Of a stretch of DNA of 64,000 bases, positions 13,201 to 27,084 are shown piece by piece. Each line of letters begins with the position of its first letter. Positions within the stretch are counted from its first letter, which is position 1. Under the pieces are notes generated by a model. It saw only the letters and a program-made list of their open reading frames with translations, had not been told where the DNA came from and ran no database searches. Made by a program: the position numbers and the translations under genes. Origin of the DNA: Rhamnusium bicolor (Eukaryota; Arthropoda; Insecta; Coleoptera; Cerambycidae); the NCBI GenBank assembly GCA_029963845.1, contig JANEYF010005214.1, forward strand, positions 117,082 through 181,081, given 5' to 3'.

Positions 13201-15180
13201 ATAATTAATAATAAAGTAGGCCACTCTGATTACCATTTCTGTTAAGAGGCCATTTGTACAAAAATAAAATTAGACAGTCCACCCACAAAAACATAATCCA
13301 ATTAAAAGGATTTAAATTAAGAAGAGTGATCATGTCGAATATCAATTATTTAAATGTACCTTAGGCGAAAATTATTTCCCTGGAAAGTTGAGAGCTGTAA
13401 AAAGTAACATTTTATTGTATCTTGCAGTGATCTATCAAGTAGTGAGATAGTGGAATACTGGCGTGGCTAAATGGAAAATGGTGGGGGTGAGCTCAACCAC
13501 CCTTAGCACTACTTATGATTTTTTTCTATAATTTCAATAAAATCGCATGAGTCAAAATCAAAACTGTTCTTTAATATAAATTATCCATGTACTATATTAT
13601 GGTTACTTTAAAGTTTAGAGAGAGATAGCTACATCTCGTTTTCTTTTTTTATGTGCATATTTTTATGAATGCTTTTAATTTATTAACCATAAATCTATAT
13701 AATTTAATAATTTTTTTAATAACGGTATAAGCAAAAATTAGTAACTAAAAACAAATAAAAGCTAATAGATATCTGTCGGCACAATGAACAGGCAAAGAAA
13801 AACTATTGCCACGTTTAATGCAACAAAAAATTGATCTAATTATAATTCTTCAATTCAAAAGCTTATTAGAAAAAAATCTATTAATTGGATAGGTACAGTA
13901 TATAAAACGCTTTTTATTTATTTACTGAAGTTAAATTTGACCTGTAGGAATATAGTATCGTATTATCGTGGCAATGATTGACGATCAGTTATCAGCAGCA
14001 TAATTTTGAATCAATGACTGGTGTAGCCCATCTCTTATGATCGTAATTGTACTACGTAATCCATTTTTATGCAAATAAAATCATTCGTTTATCCATTCGA
14101 CAACATACTCATGTGATACAAATTTACAAATTATTTTCATCTCTTATAGTTTTAAAAAGTTATTTTAATCGGTCATATTTTTTATAAAAAAGCTATTGAT
14201 TTAAAAGATCTGTCAGACGCAAATCAACAGTTTACAACATTATATAAATACTCAAAATATCGCCAACAATATAAATCTCGTATAAAAGAAAAAATTCACT
14301 AAAGGAAAATATATCATCTTACATCAGAATTAACAACCGTAACTTTTATTAATCGTGATCATGTGAAATATTAGCATTCGTGTTTAATTTACCATCAGTT
14401 CAGTTTAAACAGAATTTGCAATGCTGTTGGCGGAAGGAGAAACGGTTAATCAGATGCGTGTTCGTATACCTGGCAAAAAATTACGCCATGTGTTTCATCT
14501 CCTAAAGTCAAAAATGATGGTAATTTGAAGCATACTGTAATAAATACCTACTGGTAATGAGCTCGCTGATATGAATCGTTAGACTTTGTAACATTACCAC
14601 TTTGAAAGGGTTACTGTTACCCATGTGTTTAATGTGAAATATTCAAATATTCAATTACACTCCAGCTTGGCAACAACGTGTTATTTTAAGCCGCATTGTT
14701 GATTACCCCTGTTTAGAGTAAGCCGATATAAAGCATTTACACGCGATGTCTTGCAAGATTTCCGGATTTTACTCCCAAGTGCGCAGACAGTTACATTTTA
14801 TATTATGAAAATACAGATTATTTTCAGATACCGATTCAAATGAAATTAAAGTAGGCAATTAAGTGGTTATGTTATATGAAGCTGTGAACACGTACATGCA
14901 TTACATTATCGATATTAATACATACCAATTTCCAAATCACTCATTAGCAAATTTGTGTTGACGTTGGACTCGTATATTCTTGACTAAAAACTTAATGGTG
15001 TCTAATAATTACTTATGTTTAGTTTCACCATGATTGTGTAGAAAAAGAGTAGTTTGCCTTAAAAAAAGGAATCGCTACTCTCAAAATAATATCAGATTTC
15101 TTTAAGAACATTCTTTTTTTTTAAGAAAACGTGTTATTATTTTCATATTATGCTGTAAGAACCGCTGTCTCTGTTTTTAC
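13201..15180. other. No recognisable gene
   Basis: AT-rich sequence without coding motifs or clear transposon ends that I can identify. Confidence 0.35.
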
Positions 15181-15182
15181 CC

Positions 15183-15214
<32 letters not shown>

Positions 15215-15228
15215 TATATATACATATA

Positions 15229-15327
<99 letters not shown>

Positions 15328-15330
15328 CAT
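15181..15330. repeat. Poly-A run followed by (TA)n microsatellite
   Basis: About 28 A residues at 15183-15210 lead into a nearly pure (TA)n tract with a few TACATA interruptions up to about 15330. Open frames across it encode only alternating Ile/Tyr and are meaningless. Confidence 0.95.
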
Positions 15331-15466
15331 ATAAACAGAGAAAGGAGTTAGACGCGGGTTTAATTACATTACAGTAAAAAAAAACAATGATTCAACGGGT
15401 ACGCCCGCATAAAAGAAAATTGCACGGTGGAAAATGCAAAAATTGCAAATGGCAGAAAGATGCAAA

Positions 15467-15509
15467 CCGTGGACACGTGTTTCTGACTAATTGGTCTTCA
15501 TCAGCACGG
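15467..15509 (-). ncRNA. Hammerhead ribozyme, complete core (satellite copy M1)
   Basis: Read on the minus strand, the parts fall in the type I hammerhead order. Stem I CCGTG pairs with CACGG, extendable by one A-T. Then come the core CTGATGA, stem II GAC/GTC with loop CAATTA, core GAA, stem III ACAC/GTGT, and cleavage triplet GTC. Predicted self-cleavage is between 15472 and 15471. One flaw is an A-A mismatch at the base of stem II. The short, self-complementary stem III is typical of hammerheads from Penelope elements and retrozymes. Activity is inferred, not shown. Confidence 0.8.
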
Positions 15510-15948
15510 TGTAGCTGAGTTAAAATGATGAACAAAACTCAAAAAAAGACACTTAAGGAAAACCACTGACAGGGAGCCAGTCGCACCTTTGGCTTCCACT
15601 TGGATGGCTCCGGTATGGGAGCATCGTCCAAGCATCGCACACGCGGGCAACTATAGCAACCTGCGTGGGATTCCGGACCCAGGAAAATGAATATGAACCG
15701 AGAAAAGGAGTTAGACGCGGGTTTAATTACATTACAGTAAAAAAAACAATGATTCAACGGGTACGCCCGCATAAAGAAAATTGCACGGTGGAAAATGCAA
15801 AAATTGCAATTGCGTGTGCGATGCTTGGACGATGCTCCCATACCGGAGCCATCCAAGTGGAAGCCACAAAGGTGCGACTGGCTCCCTGTCAGTGGTTTTC
15901 CTTTAGTGTCTTTTTTTGAGTTTTGTTCATCATTTTAACTCAGCTACA

Positions 15949-15991
15949 CCGTGCTAATGAAGACCAATTAGTCAGAAACACGTGTCCACGG
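15949..15991 (+). ncRNA. Hammerhead motif with core mutation (copy P1)
   Basis: This is the same hammerhead as the minus-strand copy, but the core reads CTAATGA, changing the invariant third core base G to A. Stems I, II and III and the GTC triplet (15984-15986) are kept. From what is known of hammerhead cores this copy should be inactive or strongly impaired. Confidence 0.75.
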
Positions 15992-16309
15992 TTTGCATCT
16001 TTCTGCCATTTGCAATTTTTGCATTTTCCACCGTGCAATTTTCTTTATGCGGGCGTACCCGTTGAATCATTGTTTTTTTTACTGTAATGTAATTAAACCC
16101 GCGTCTAACTCCTTTCTCTGTTCATATTCATTTTCCTGGGTCCGGAATCCCACGCAGGTTGCTATAGTTGCCCGCGTGTGCGATGCTTGGACGATGCTCC
16201 CATACCGGAGCCATCCAAGTGGAAGCCACAAAGGTGCGACTGGTTCCCTGTCAGTGGTTTTCCTTTAGTGTCTTTTTTGAGTTTTGTTCATCATTTTAAC
16301 TCAGCTACA

Positions 16310-16353
16310 CCGTGCTGATGAAGACCAATTAGTCAGAAAACACGTGTCCACGG
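16310..16353 (+). ncRNA. Hammerhead motif with one-base insertion (copy P2)
   Basis: The CTGATGA core (16315-16321), stem I and stem II are intact, but the second core strand carries one extra A (GAAAACACGTGTC). The extra base may shift the stem III junction and weaken cleavage; activity cannot be judged by eye. Confidence 0.7.
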
Positions 16354-16445
16354 TTTGCATCTTTCTGCCATTTGCAATTTTTGCATTTTCCACCGTGCAA
16401 TTTTCTTTTATGCGGGCGTACCCGTTGAATCATTGTTTTTTTTAC

Positions 16446-18351
<1,906 letters not shown>

Positions 18352-19700
18352 ATTATTTAGAGACAATAAAAGAGATCGGTACTGGCGAAAAATATCGTAA
18401 TTTGCAATTTCTAGTAACAAATAATGTACTTAACAAAAATATATCAGTTTCATGTGGTTCTACGCCTAGAAAACTTTTTGAACGAATTCGAGCTGGATTT
18501 TGCTCCATTAATAAGTTCATCAGTGTTTGTGCAAGCAATTTCACCGAACGTCCTATTTGTCGAGTAAGCATCTTTATAATAATACACGGAAATCACAGAT
18601 TTACATCCCTACCCAAAGATGGTCACACGAGCATGTACGATATTTTACTGTATCTTATCGAATTAGTCCGGCCGCAATGTGAACCACCGAATGTATAAGT
18701 GATAATTATGTTTACTTTAGTGATACAGAAATTATCCCTAATTTTAAAAATAAAACACTATAGGTAAATTTTTAAATATAAAACCAAGTTCATTTTGCAA
18801 CTAATAAATTATGTCATAATAATGTTGTTTAGTTATAGGACTGCAATCAGCCTATGTAACGTGATAGTGATGATCCAAATGCGACTGCATCGGTTAACAA
18901 AGCTATGAAATATAACTGCAACTGGTAATTATTAGTTCCAGAGCGACGGACGTGCTACTTGCACCACTGGCTATTCGGTTTTTAGTAATAAAATCAAACA
19001 TTTATGGTGATTTGGCACGAACACTGTCAAACATAAAACGGCGCCGCGCTCCAACTATACTGACGTGATTTGATATTCACGTGTTATCGCACGTGTATCG
19101 TGTTGTAGATTAGCGCCCCTTTGACCACTGATCCCCAGAGGCTGCCAAAATGTTCCACACGCTATTCGCGCTTCGTTTATTCTTTATTTATTAACACAAT
19201 GACTTTTTATGATATGCAATAATCAAATGGCGATTATATTAATTATATATGAAGCGATCAGTAGGTTTTTTACTCTATACGGAAAAATGGTGCTTAAAAG
19301 GTACAAATTAATTCAATTGGGTTGAAAATATAGAAATATGCCAGTAATCTCAACATTTTGTGGCCATATCTCGCCGCTACATTATCTATAATATACTTCT
19401 TCTCATAATTTTTCGTTTGCGGGACTTCCAACAGTTGTGCTTTATTATAATTTTCTTCATAATAGAGATCACGTTCCATTAAAAAAATTTGCGACTCAAA
19501 AGATTATTGTAAAATGATTATTGTAAACATTAAGGCAAATTTGTTTCGCTCGCTCATTTAAATGTAACAGATTTTTTCTTACTAAAAACACTAATGAACT
19601 TTGATTTTCTTTATCACTGTAATCACTATCACTTTCATTTTCACAAACACAATAAGATGCAAACATAGAGGCCTCCCACGGTCGAATTTTTACATCAATT
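18352..19700. other. No recognisable gene
   Basis: An open frame at 18402-18698 shows no motif I know. A GC-richer patch at 18940-19140 with several CG dinucleotides might be a decayed short element; I cannot identify it. Confidence 0.3.
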
Positions 19701-19701
19701 A

Positions 19702-19960
19702 CCTTCTTAAATTATTTTCAAAAACACACCAGCAAATAAACAGATATAAAATAATTATTACTTATATTACACTATTACATAACTCGCTGCAACACGATAA
19801 CCTTCTTAAATTATTTTCAAAAACACACAAGCAAATTAACAGATACATAATATAATTATTACTCATATTACACTATTACACAACTCACTTCAACACGATA
19901 ACCTTCTTAAAATATTTTCAAAAACACGCCAGCAAGTAAACAGATATCAATATTATTTAT
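19702..19960. repeat. About 100-bp minisatellite, 2.6 copies
   Basis: CCTTCTTAAA plus ATTTTCAAAAACACAC starts at 19702, 19801 and 19902, giving periods of 99 and 101 bases, with a few substitutions between copies. No coding meaning. Confidence 0.9.
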
Positions 19961-20215
19961 CTTATAATATTATACCTACATACAAACATATCAGCATTGC
20001 TAGAATGAATCGGTAACAAAATTAAGTGCAGCCCTGAAGTTCACAGCATGTAAGCTAAACTCCGCCTTGGTCGCGTGCCAGCAAACACAAGAATCATCGT
20101 TTTCGCTTTAATGTAAGCGGCGTAAAAGACGGAAGATGTCATGTGTTATACATTTCCCGCCCATAAGTCGCATCTTGCCTCGCACGTCCAGTCACAATAT
20201 AGGTTTCCTCAACTA
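19961..20215. other. No recognisable gene
   Basis: A moderately GC-rich stretch at 20020-20190; no motif or repeat recognised. Confidence 0.3.
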
Positions 20216-20221
20216 TAATTA

Positions 20222-20660
20222 AAGTATGTTGGACAAACTAAATGATCAATACAACCTAGAATCAAGAAACATATGGATCATATCAAAATATGGTAGAACA
20301 GATAAGTCTAATGTTGCCCAACATCCCTTTGAGAACAACCATAAAACATATAGTAGCAATTTAAGATTAATTAAGAATGTAACATATACTAGACAGCTGG
20401 ATATATTTGAAAGCTTGAAAATTACAAAGTGTAAAAAAGAGTATGAATAGTAACAGAGGACCAATCTCATATAGTCCGCTATATTGGTTGGCGAGTCATG
20501 GTTCGAACCGTAGCAATAGTTTAGGAATAAATATGATACACTGTTACCATCAGGTTAGTTTTAATCATCTCAAAATGATGCCAACTTGGTTAGTGAAACG
20601 CGCGTCGAGTGTTGTATATGATGTTCTGGTGTTTTATGGAAAATTACGTCAGTGTTAATG
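20222..20660 (+). mobile_element. Penelope-like element, 3' fragment
   Basis: The fragment begins inside the GIY-YIG endonuclease region (a decayed VGQTK motif, then KYGRTDKSN, NNHKTYSSNLRLIKNV and RQLDIFESLKITKCK). It runs through the Penelope 3' end shared with the copy at 58200-58440. Its terminal structured motif, GCCAACTTGG and GAAACGCGCGTCGAG, is at about 20579-20610. The reverse transcriptase is absent. A frameshift separates VGQTK from the rest, so it is dead. Confidence 0.85.
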
Positions 20661-21230
20661 TATACTCAATACACTGTAATTTCCACATTTAGTGTAGTTA
20701 TTCCATATATTTTAGTTATTAAGATACACTATGCCGATGAGAAACAGTAATTTCTAAAAGCTGGTGTTCAGAGGTCTATTGAGATTTATATAGTATGTAT
20801 ATGATACGATGTCCTTCAAGTTCAAACAAAAGATGTTCCGATATACGGGTTGTTTCTTAGGTACGTATCTCCATGAAACAATTTTTTTAGGTATTGACTC
20901 TCCACATAAAGATATGGGAGATGAACAACAGATTTATATCGAAATTTCACGATGGAGAACTTTTTTCACTATCAAACTACCAAGACGTAGTGCAGCATTT
21001 ATCGCCCGCTATAAACGATATCCCCCGGGGTAAGACATTTCAGCGAAGAAACAACACCAAGATAGACGAACTCTAGAAGAGGAAAACAAGCCAATAGGTT
21101 CTATCGAACCAGGTCTAGGAAAAGTCTGTCGAAATCATCCACAACATGGTGTACACAAAAAAGCAGGTCCGACCCTTATAAGGGGTAAAGGACAATGGTC
21201 CCGCTCTGCTCCTTTTATCCAAGACCATCA
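20661..21230. other. No recognisable gene
   Basis: Two overlapping open frames at 20809-21076 have no identifiable motif. Nothing else seen. Confidence 0.3.
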
Positions 21231-21234
21231 AAAC

Positions 21235-21375
21235 AGCTAAGATTATTGATGCGCGTTAATATTTCGGTTTCGTAGATCTTCATTTTCCACGAATATTGTA
21301 TAAACAAATGATTTTAAATGACCCCAATGAAAAAATCTAGTGGACTAAAATCTGGTGATCAAGAAGGAATGTTAT
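21235..21375 (-). pseudogene. Mariner-like transposase C-terminal fragment
   Basis: The minus strand translates, with small frame changes, to a SPDFSPLDFF-like block followed by WGHLKSFVYTIFVENEDLRN. This is the third-catalytic-residue region and the following helix of mariner-type (PPRSPDL.PLDFFLWG) transposases. Nothing else of the gene is visible nearby. Confidence 0.55.
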
Positions 21376-21647
21376 GATAATATTTTAACAATTTACATGT
21401 ACAGTTTATTTCAAAATTATTTGCAGAATAAAAAACGTCGGCCTCTTTGATCCATTTACCACCGTCACAGAAGCCGATGTTTTTTATGTTGTAAATAAGT
21501 TTGAAATAAAGCATACATATATATTCTTTAGTAACATTTTAATAAAAGATGGTGGTGTTTATATAAAATGGTCTACCGACATACACATATGGACAGACAA
21601 ATATAGATAGATACTTACATATAACAAAATTTTCCATATTTGAGAAC

Positions 21648-21765
21648 TAACAGTAATGTATTTTCCAGAAATATCAACACACTATGTAATATACTCGATG
21701 CGTATTTCGCCAACCTGCTTGGCATCATCTGGAAATGATCAATGCCGACTTCAAAGGTGAAGAGC
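21648..21765 (-). mobile_element. Penelope-like 3' terminal fragment
   Basis: On the minus strand this matches the Penelope 3' terminal sequence at 58317-58400: CCAGATGATGCC, a GCCAA/TTGGC hairpin, GAAATACGCATCGAG, then the decayed GTTTCGTGGAAAAC segment. Only the non-coding end is present. Confidence 0.65.
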
Positions 21766-23560
21766 GCGTCCAATATAATGCCCAGTGTTTTGATGTTTGT
21801 AGAGACTATTTCACTGTTAATATCGACTCAACAAACATCCGACCCACTTCAGGACTGATATTACTATTGAACTGCAGATGATCTAGTAAGAAATATTGTC
21901 TTCTCTTGTGCTGCTAATTGATACATTTTCTGTTGAAGTCATGTTGTCTACTGTAATCAGTGTATGAAATCCAATTCAACTAAGTGTAAACTAGAGCAAA
22001 ATGTAACAATAAAAAATAGATTGTTATAGATTCGAAAACGTATTTGACGAGGGTGTGGCAGTTTAATTTATACAAGATATCGGTAGTGACAGGTAATATT
22101 TCCCTCAACTTATCTCTAAAATCTATTTAAGAAGATTGTAATTTCTTATCATGGCGATGTATTCCAGATCTCAGAAGTAGAACAAGGAGTGAAACGGCCG
22201 AAAATTCAAAGGCAATCATGCAATGCAATTCCATGCTAGCCGTGCCCGTAAAGAAAATGCAAATTCTTCTCAGCATATCAATGAAAATAACAATGGCAAG
22301 GAATAAAACATCGCCAATTTTAAGGGCCACCTTATTCCATCCCACATTGCAAACAATACAAAGCCAGTCAATTTAAAGTCTGCTTGTTATATTAACTAAG
22401 AACTCAATTTCCCTTTATATGAAACAAACAATAAACTTTACTTTATTAATTATAAACCAAAAACAATGCGATAAATGCTATAAAGTGCAGTACCCCAAGC
22501 GTTTGTTTCTTGCTTTGTTAATTCCTTTTTAAGGTGCAAAGTTCGCCAGATTACAAAAGTTTTAACTTTGACTTAACAAGTTTGGGAGCAGGGCAAAGAT
22601 AATTACCTATACAGAATGTTATTCGAATTTTAGCAAATCAGCCAACGAAGTAATTTTCCGATTTTCGCTTTGAGTCGCGTAATACCGTGTAAGTAAAGTT
22701 GAATACAAAATATTTTCATAATCCGTCTTTGAAAATTTCTTTTTTTCTTTGATACATGCAAAATATCCTTTATTTATTATTTAATTATTGACAAATGTGG
22801 CTGGTTTTACTGCCTTCCGACTCCCGGATTCATATACCGGTTTCAATCCTGACCAAGTTGAAGGAAGTGGTTATGTGTTTGCCTTTTTTTCAACTCCGTA
22901 ACCTTCGCCTGTGCAGCTACGTATTTGGATTTTGGGGCTGTCTAATTTATGTGGTGTTTATGTTTTATGTTTTATAAATAACTATTCTTTCAATGAGCCT
23001 ACTAAAATTAGCCAATATGTCTGTCATGGTGTCCATTATTTCATCTACAATTATTAAATACATGTACTTCCCACATAAAGTAATATTTATCATCAAACAT
23101 GAAGTAATATCTATGTTTTGATGTGCTTACTCCATTTGATTTTTCAGTTACAGCACAAAGAAAAATTCGTCATTGTGGTAACTCTTTTAATATACATCAT
23201 TGAGGGTTTTAGTATTGCTTTGAGTCCCTCTATTTATTGCAAGAGTACGGCTTTTTAGAGTGTATTAACTAGAGCTCGGACGGTAGGTGTCGGTTTTAGT
23301 GACGACTTTTATAATATATTGTAAACATCTACTGAAATATTCTCAAACGACAGAAATTTATAGTGAATTTAATTGAAAAACGTACCACATTAAATAAAAA
23401 CGTATAAATTCTTTTACAGGTGCACTACACTCTAATAATTCTGGGAATTTACGTAGATACCTGCGATGTGGGTCAACTGAGAATAAAGTGAAGGGGGAGA
23501 GTACATGCAGTTCGTCAGCACATTTCGTAATGTCGGGTCATATGTATCAACAACGCAAAT
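21766..23560. other. No recognisable gene
   Basis: Open frames at 22127-22345 (minus) and 22795-22977 show no motif I recognise; the rest is AT-rich and featureless to my eye. Confidence 0.35.
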
Positions 23561-23567
23561 TGTAGAG

Positions 23568-24812
23568 CCGATCGGTATTTCTTAAACATATTGAAAAATA
23601 TAAGACAGTGGTACAAGAACAATCAGGATTTCGTAAAAGTAATTCTTGCGAGACATCTTTACCAAACATAATATCGAATTGGTAGGAAAGTATTGATACA
23701 GGATGTGCCGTGGGTGTAGTCTTTATTGATTTCAAACGGGCATTTGAAATAATAAATCGTGCAAGATTAGTAGAAAAATTAAAAAGGTATGATCTGAATG
23801 GAACGGTCATAAAATGTTTCCAAAGTTATATGACGGAATGTTTTCAAAAACTTATATTTAGATGAAATATGGAGTACCACAAGGGTCAGTATTGGGTCCG
23901 GTGCTGTTTAGTTTGTTTGTTAATGACATAAAAATTGCAATAAAAAACTGCTCCATAAATTTGTTTGTTAATGATACATTAGTATTTGGAAGTGGGAAAG
24001 ATATTAAAGCAATTGAAGACAATTTGAATGAGGACTTACACAGGATAGACAAGTGGATGTGATTTAATAGTTTGAAATCAAAATCCAGTAAATCCAAGTG
24101 TATGTTAATAAATAGTGTTCGTAGTAAGGTAGACCAAAATCTAAATATTAATGTGAGTGGTGGGAGGTTAGAGCAAGTTGACGAAATTAAATACTTAGGA
24201 GTAATAGTAGATAATAAACTCAATCTGAAAGCACATATTTAATTATTCTATAAAAAAAATAGCTTAAAAAAATTTTTTTGTCTAGATTAAATAATGATAT
24301 CTATGTTTACAAGGATAACTATAAATAAAAGTATTATTTCCCCTCATTTTGAATATTGTGGTTCCATCTTATTTTCCTTAAATCAGACGAATATATAACT
24401 TTTACAAAAACTTCAGAATCGAGCGATGCGTCTTATATTAAAATGTAATAGATATACTCCTATACGATACAGGTTAGAAACACTACAGTTTATGTCGGTA
24501 GAACAAAGAATATGTTACAATACATTGACATTTATTTTTAAAATAAGAGAAAGTCTGTTGCCTGAATACTTGCAAAGAGCGTATCACATATATCCGAAAA
24601 ACATAATCATAACACAAGACAAATGACTTTTATATACATTTTAGATAAAATAGTTTTATACAAAATTATCTATTTTTTAAAGGTTTAATAATGTTTAATG
24701 CTCTCCCTGGCAATCTAAAACAAATTAAAAAACTGAATACATTTAAAAGAGAAATTAATAGATATGATATGATAAGATTAGTTAATTAGTATCATTTAAT
24801 TTAATTTAATTG
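23568..24812 (+). pseudogene. LINE reverse transcriptase relic
   Basis: The reverse transcriptase is readable across frames. It has VQEQSGFRKSNSCETSL near 23610, VGVVFIDFKRAFEIINRARL with the first catalytic Asp near 23713, KYGVPQGSVLGPVLFSLFVND at 23864, and NLFVNDTLVFGSGKDIKAIE. In the last block the usual ADD is VND, so a catalytic aspartate is replaced by Asn. Later blocks are VDEIKYLGVIVDNKL and, at the C-terminus, ALPGNLKQIKKLNTFKREI near 24700. The element ends in ATTTAATTTAATTTAATTG. Several stops occur. The family is a different LINE from the one at 16702-18351, by sequence. Confidence 0.85.
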
Positions 24813-26120
24813 TACCTAAGATATTTTATTAATTTTTTTTAATATATTACACAAATGTTATATTCTCAATGTATTAGTTATCTCGGAATTGCAAATTGTT
24901 GGTATACGATTATACTACAGTAGCTGTGACAAAGTACTTTCTTAGGCATGTAACACAAATATTAATGAACACATTTTCTCAGAAAATCATAAAAGGAGTG
25001 TGAATAGCTTTACTGATAGTGAGAGGTAACGCACTTTTAACAAATACTGAGGTATAAAAATATTGACGTCTAGATTTTTATGCGATAAATATTTACATAA
25101 GGAGTAACTATCTACGTATGTTTTAATCTATGGCTACACTAAAGTGTAATTTTTTAAAAGTGATGCCAACTCTTCTCATTTACTGCCTCATTGGGAGGTT
25201 ACACCCTTTACACTAGTTACACCATATTTGTTTACATTCTTTCAATTTTTAATCTGAGAAAATGCCTATGTGGTGGCAGATTCCAGTAAGGATAAACAAA
25301 TATTAAATATATGTCACAAGTAACGTTTCGAAAAATATTGAGCGACAACAATAGAACCTCAAAACGTAATCATTTTAGTTTAAAAGTATTCCATTGTCAT
25401 TGTAATGTCATGTTCCAAATTGCAAATCGATATGTATTGGGAAAGCGTTATCCCTGCAAACCAAATGCATCGTATGTTGTATATAATCACGATAGTAAAT
25501 AACATGTAATAGATTTATGTTACATTTGTAGGACATAATATGAGGGCACGATATGATAATTACAATCTAATATAAATCACATTAACCGGTTTAACGAATG
25601 CAATCATGAAATGGTACATAAATATTAACAATACTTGTCACATTTACCAATAAAATACCTTCCTATATCGACGTTGTATTATTGAATCACTGGACAATAG
25701 TTATGTCAATAAGCTTAAATAAATTGCAGATTGTGTTACTATTGGTAGAAGATTGAAATAAAAACTTTGCAGTATACTGTTTTCTGTTTACTTTTAACTC
25801 TTCACTTAATTGAAGTAACATCAAAAGTTTGATGTCAATGCGGTATCCGAGTTTATTGTTCTTCATCTCTATATTATCACGATTACCTACATTCAGATAT
25901 CTGTTTTATGAGGAATAATTGCTTTTACACTAGTTCTTTATGATTTAAAATATTTTAAGATGATTTATATCATTTTAGTATACTAGGAATTGATATTTAA
26001 TACTTTTAACGGTACAATTTCAGTAGATACTATGTGTAAATGAGATATTAACAAAACTGAAAAAAAAATCTAAGTATACAGAATTGATAGTTGCATGTCA
26101 TTGTATTTAATAAAATTAAC
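24813..26120. other. No recognisable gene
   Basis: AT-rich; an open frame at 25311-25502 has no motif. No transposon ends identified. Confidence 0.35.
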
Positions 26121-26204
26121 TGTAGTGTTACGCAGCGTACCATATTTTAGTTCTAAGATATGGCGGCCAACATCTCGCTCAAGTATATCACGCTCAACTA
26201 AAGA

Positions 26205-27061
26205 GAAAGCCTCCAGGAGTTCGAGGCTGCTGTAGAGAGATTAGTCCATCTAGCTTATCCTGATGCACCGGAGATTTAACAACAATTAGCAGTTGGTGCA
26301 TTTATTGATGGAGTAAGAGACCAGGAGATTAGGCGAATCCTTAAGTTAGCCAGGCACAAACGAAGTACTGAGGCTTTAGTACATGCCCTTGAGATTGAGG
26401 CTGCCTATGAGGATACCATACAATCAGACCAGAGAGTGCGAGCCATGGCTGTGGAAGAGACCCCGGCAGATAAAACCATGCAAGTCGTATTAACCGAGTT
26501 ACAAAAGTTGATCGTACAATATTGACAAAGATGAATTCCCAAACAAGACGAGAACAACAAAATAGCGGAAGCCCGAATAGAGGTATCCGCTGTTACAAGT
26601 GTGGCAAATTGGGCCATATTAAGAGGAACTGTCAAGTACAAAAGATCATGCAACTGCTGATAAACTCTAAACTCCAGCAGAGACAAAACCAACAGCAAAG
26701 TAGTGGGAGACAGAATGGAGGAGGCATGCGCTGTTATAGGTGTGGCAGAGTGGGCCATATTCAGAGTAACTGTCGTCAACGCAGCCCTGAGAAAGTAAAT
26801 GTAGTAATGGAGAAGCCGCAGGAAAACTGGCAAGCTGGTACTTCGGCGAATATAGCAGATGGCCTTTCCAAAAGATCGGATCAGAAAGACTGCAAGCCTT
26901 GCCACCGTGAGGAAAAACAGCAAAATGTACAAATAATGAATACCGTTAAGATTGATGTTCCGGATTATTGGACAAAAGAGTCGTTAAGGGAAGCGCAGTT
27001 AAACGATAAGGAAACTGGTCCTATTCTGAAATGGAAAGAAAGAGGAACCCGACCCGATTGA
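26205..27061 (+). pseudogene. Gypsy gag with two CCHC zinc knuckles joined to the RNase H/integrase junction
   Basis: Gag is readable from a SLQEFEAAVERLVHLAYP block (about 26208), through a stop at about 26277, to LAVGAFIDGVRDQEIRRI and EALVHALEIEAAYED. After a stop at 26522 the frame changes and two nucleocapsid CCHC knuckles follow: CYKCGKLGHIKRNC (about 26591) and CYRCGRVGHIQSNC (about 26732). The next part, NIADGLSKRSDQKDCKPC, is the spacer normally found between RNase H and integrase (the ADALSR motif). Protease, reverse transcriptase and RNase H are therefore deleted in frame, leaving one 179-codon open frame. Known gag role: RNA packaging in virus-like particles. Confidence 0.85.
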
Positions 27062-27084
27062 AGGGACATTTCAAATAAATCAGT

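Larger units (their letters stand above)
15331..16448. repeat. 362-bp hammerhead-bearing repeat in inverted tandem array
   Basis: One repeat unit of about 362 bases occurs four times. Two copies are on the minus strand (15331-15697 complete, 15698-15811 partial). Two are on the plus strand (15812-16173 and 16174-16448, the last truncated). The spacing between equivalent points is 363 on the left (15341 and 15704) and 362 on the right (15813 and 16175). The strand switches abruptly near 15811, at different positions of the unit, so it is a head-to-head join and not a simple hairpin. Both outer edges end inside TA-rich microsatellite. Open frames inside are by-products. Each long copy contains a hammerhead ribozyme motif, annotated separately. 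Confidence 0.93.

Noticed and set aside
26405..26932. A 175-codon minus-strand open frame opposite the gypsy zinc knuckles
   Set aside because: It is the antisense shadow of the gag/nucleocapsid frame, which has real motifs.
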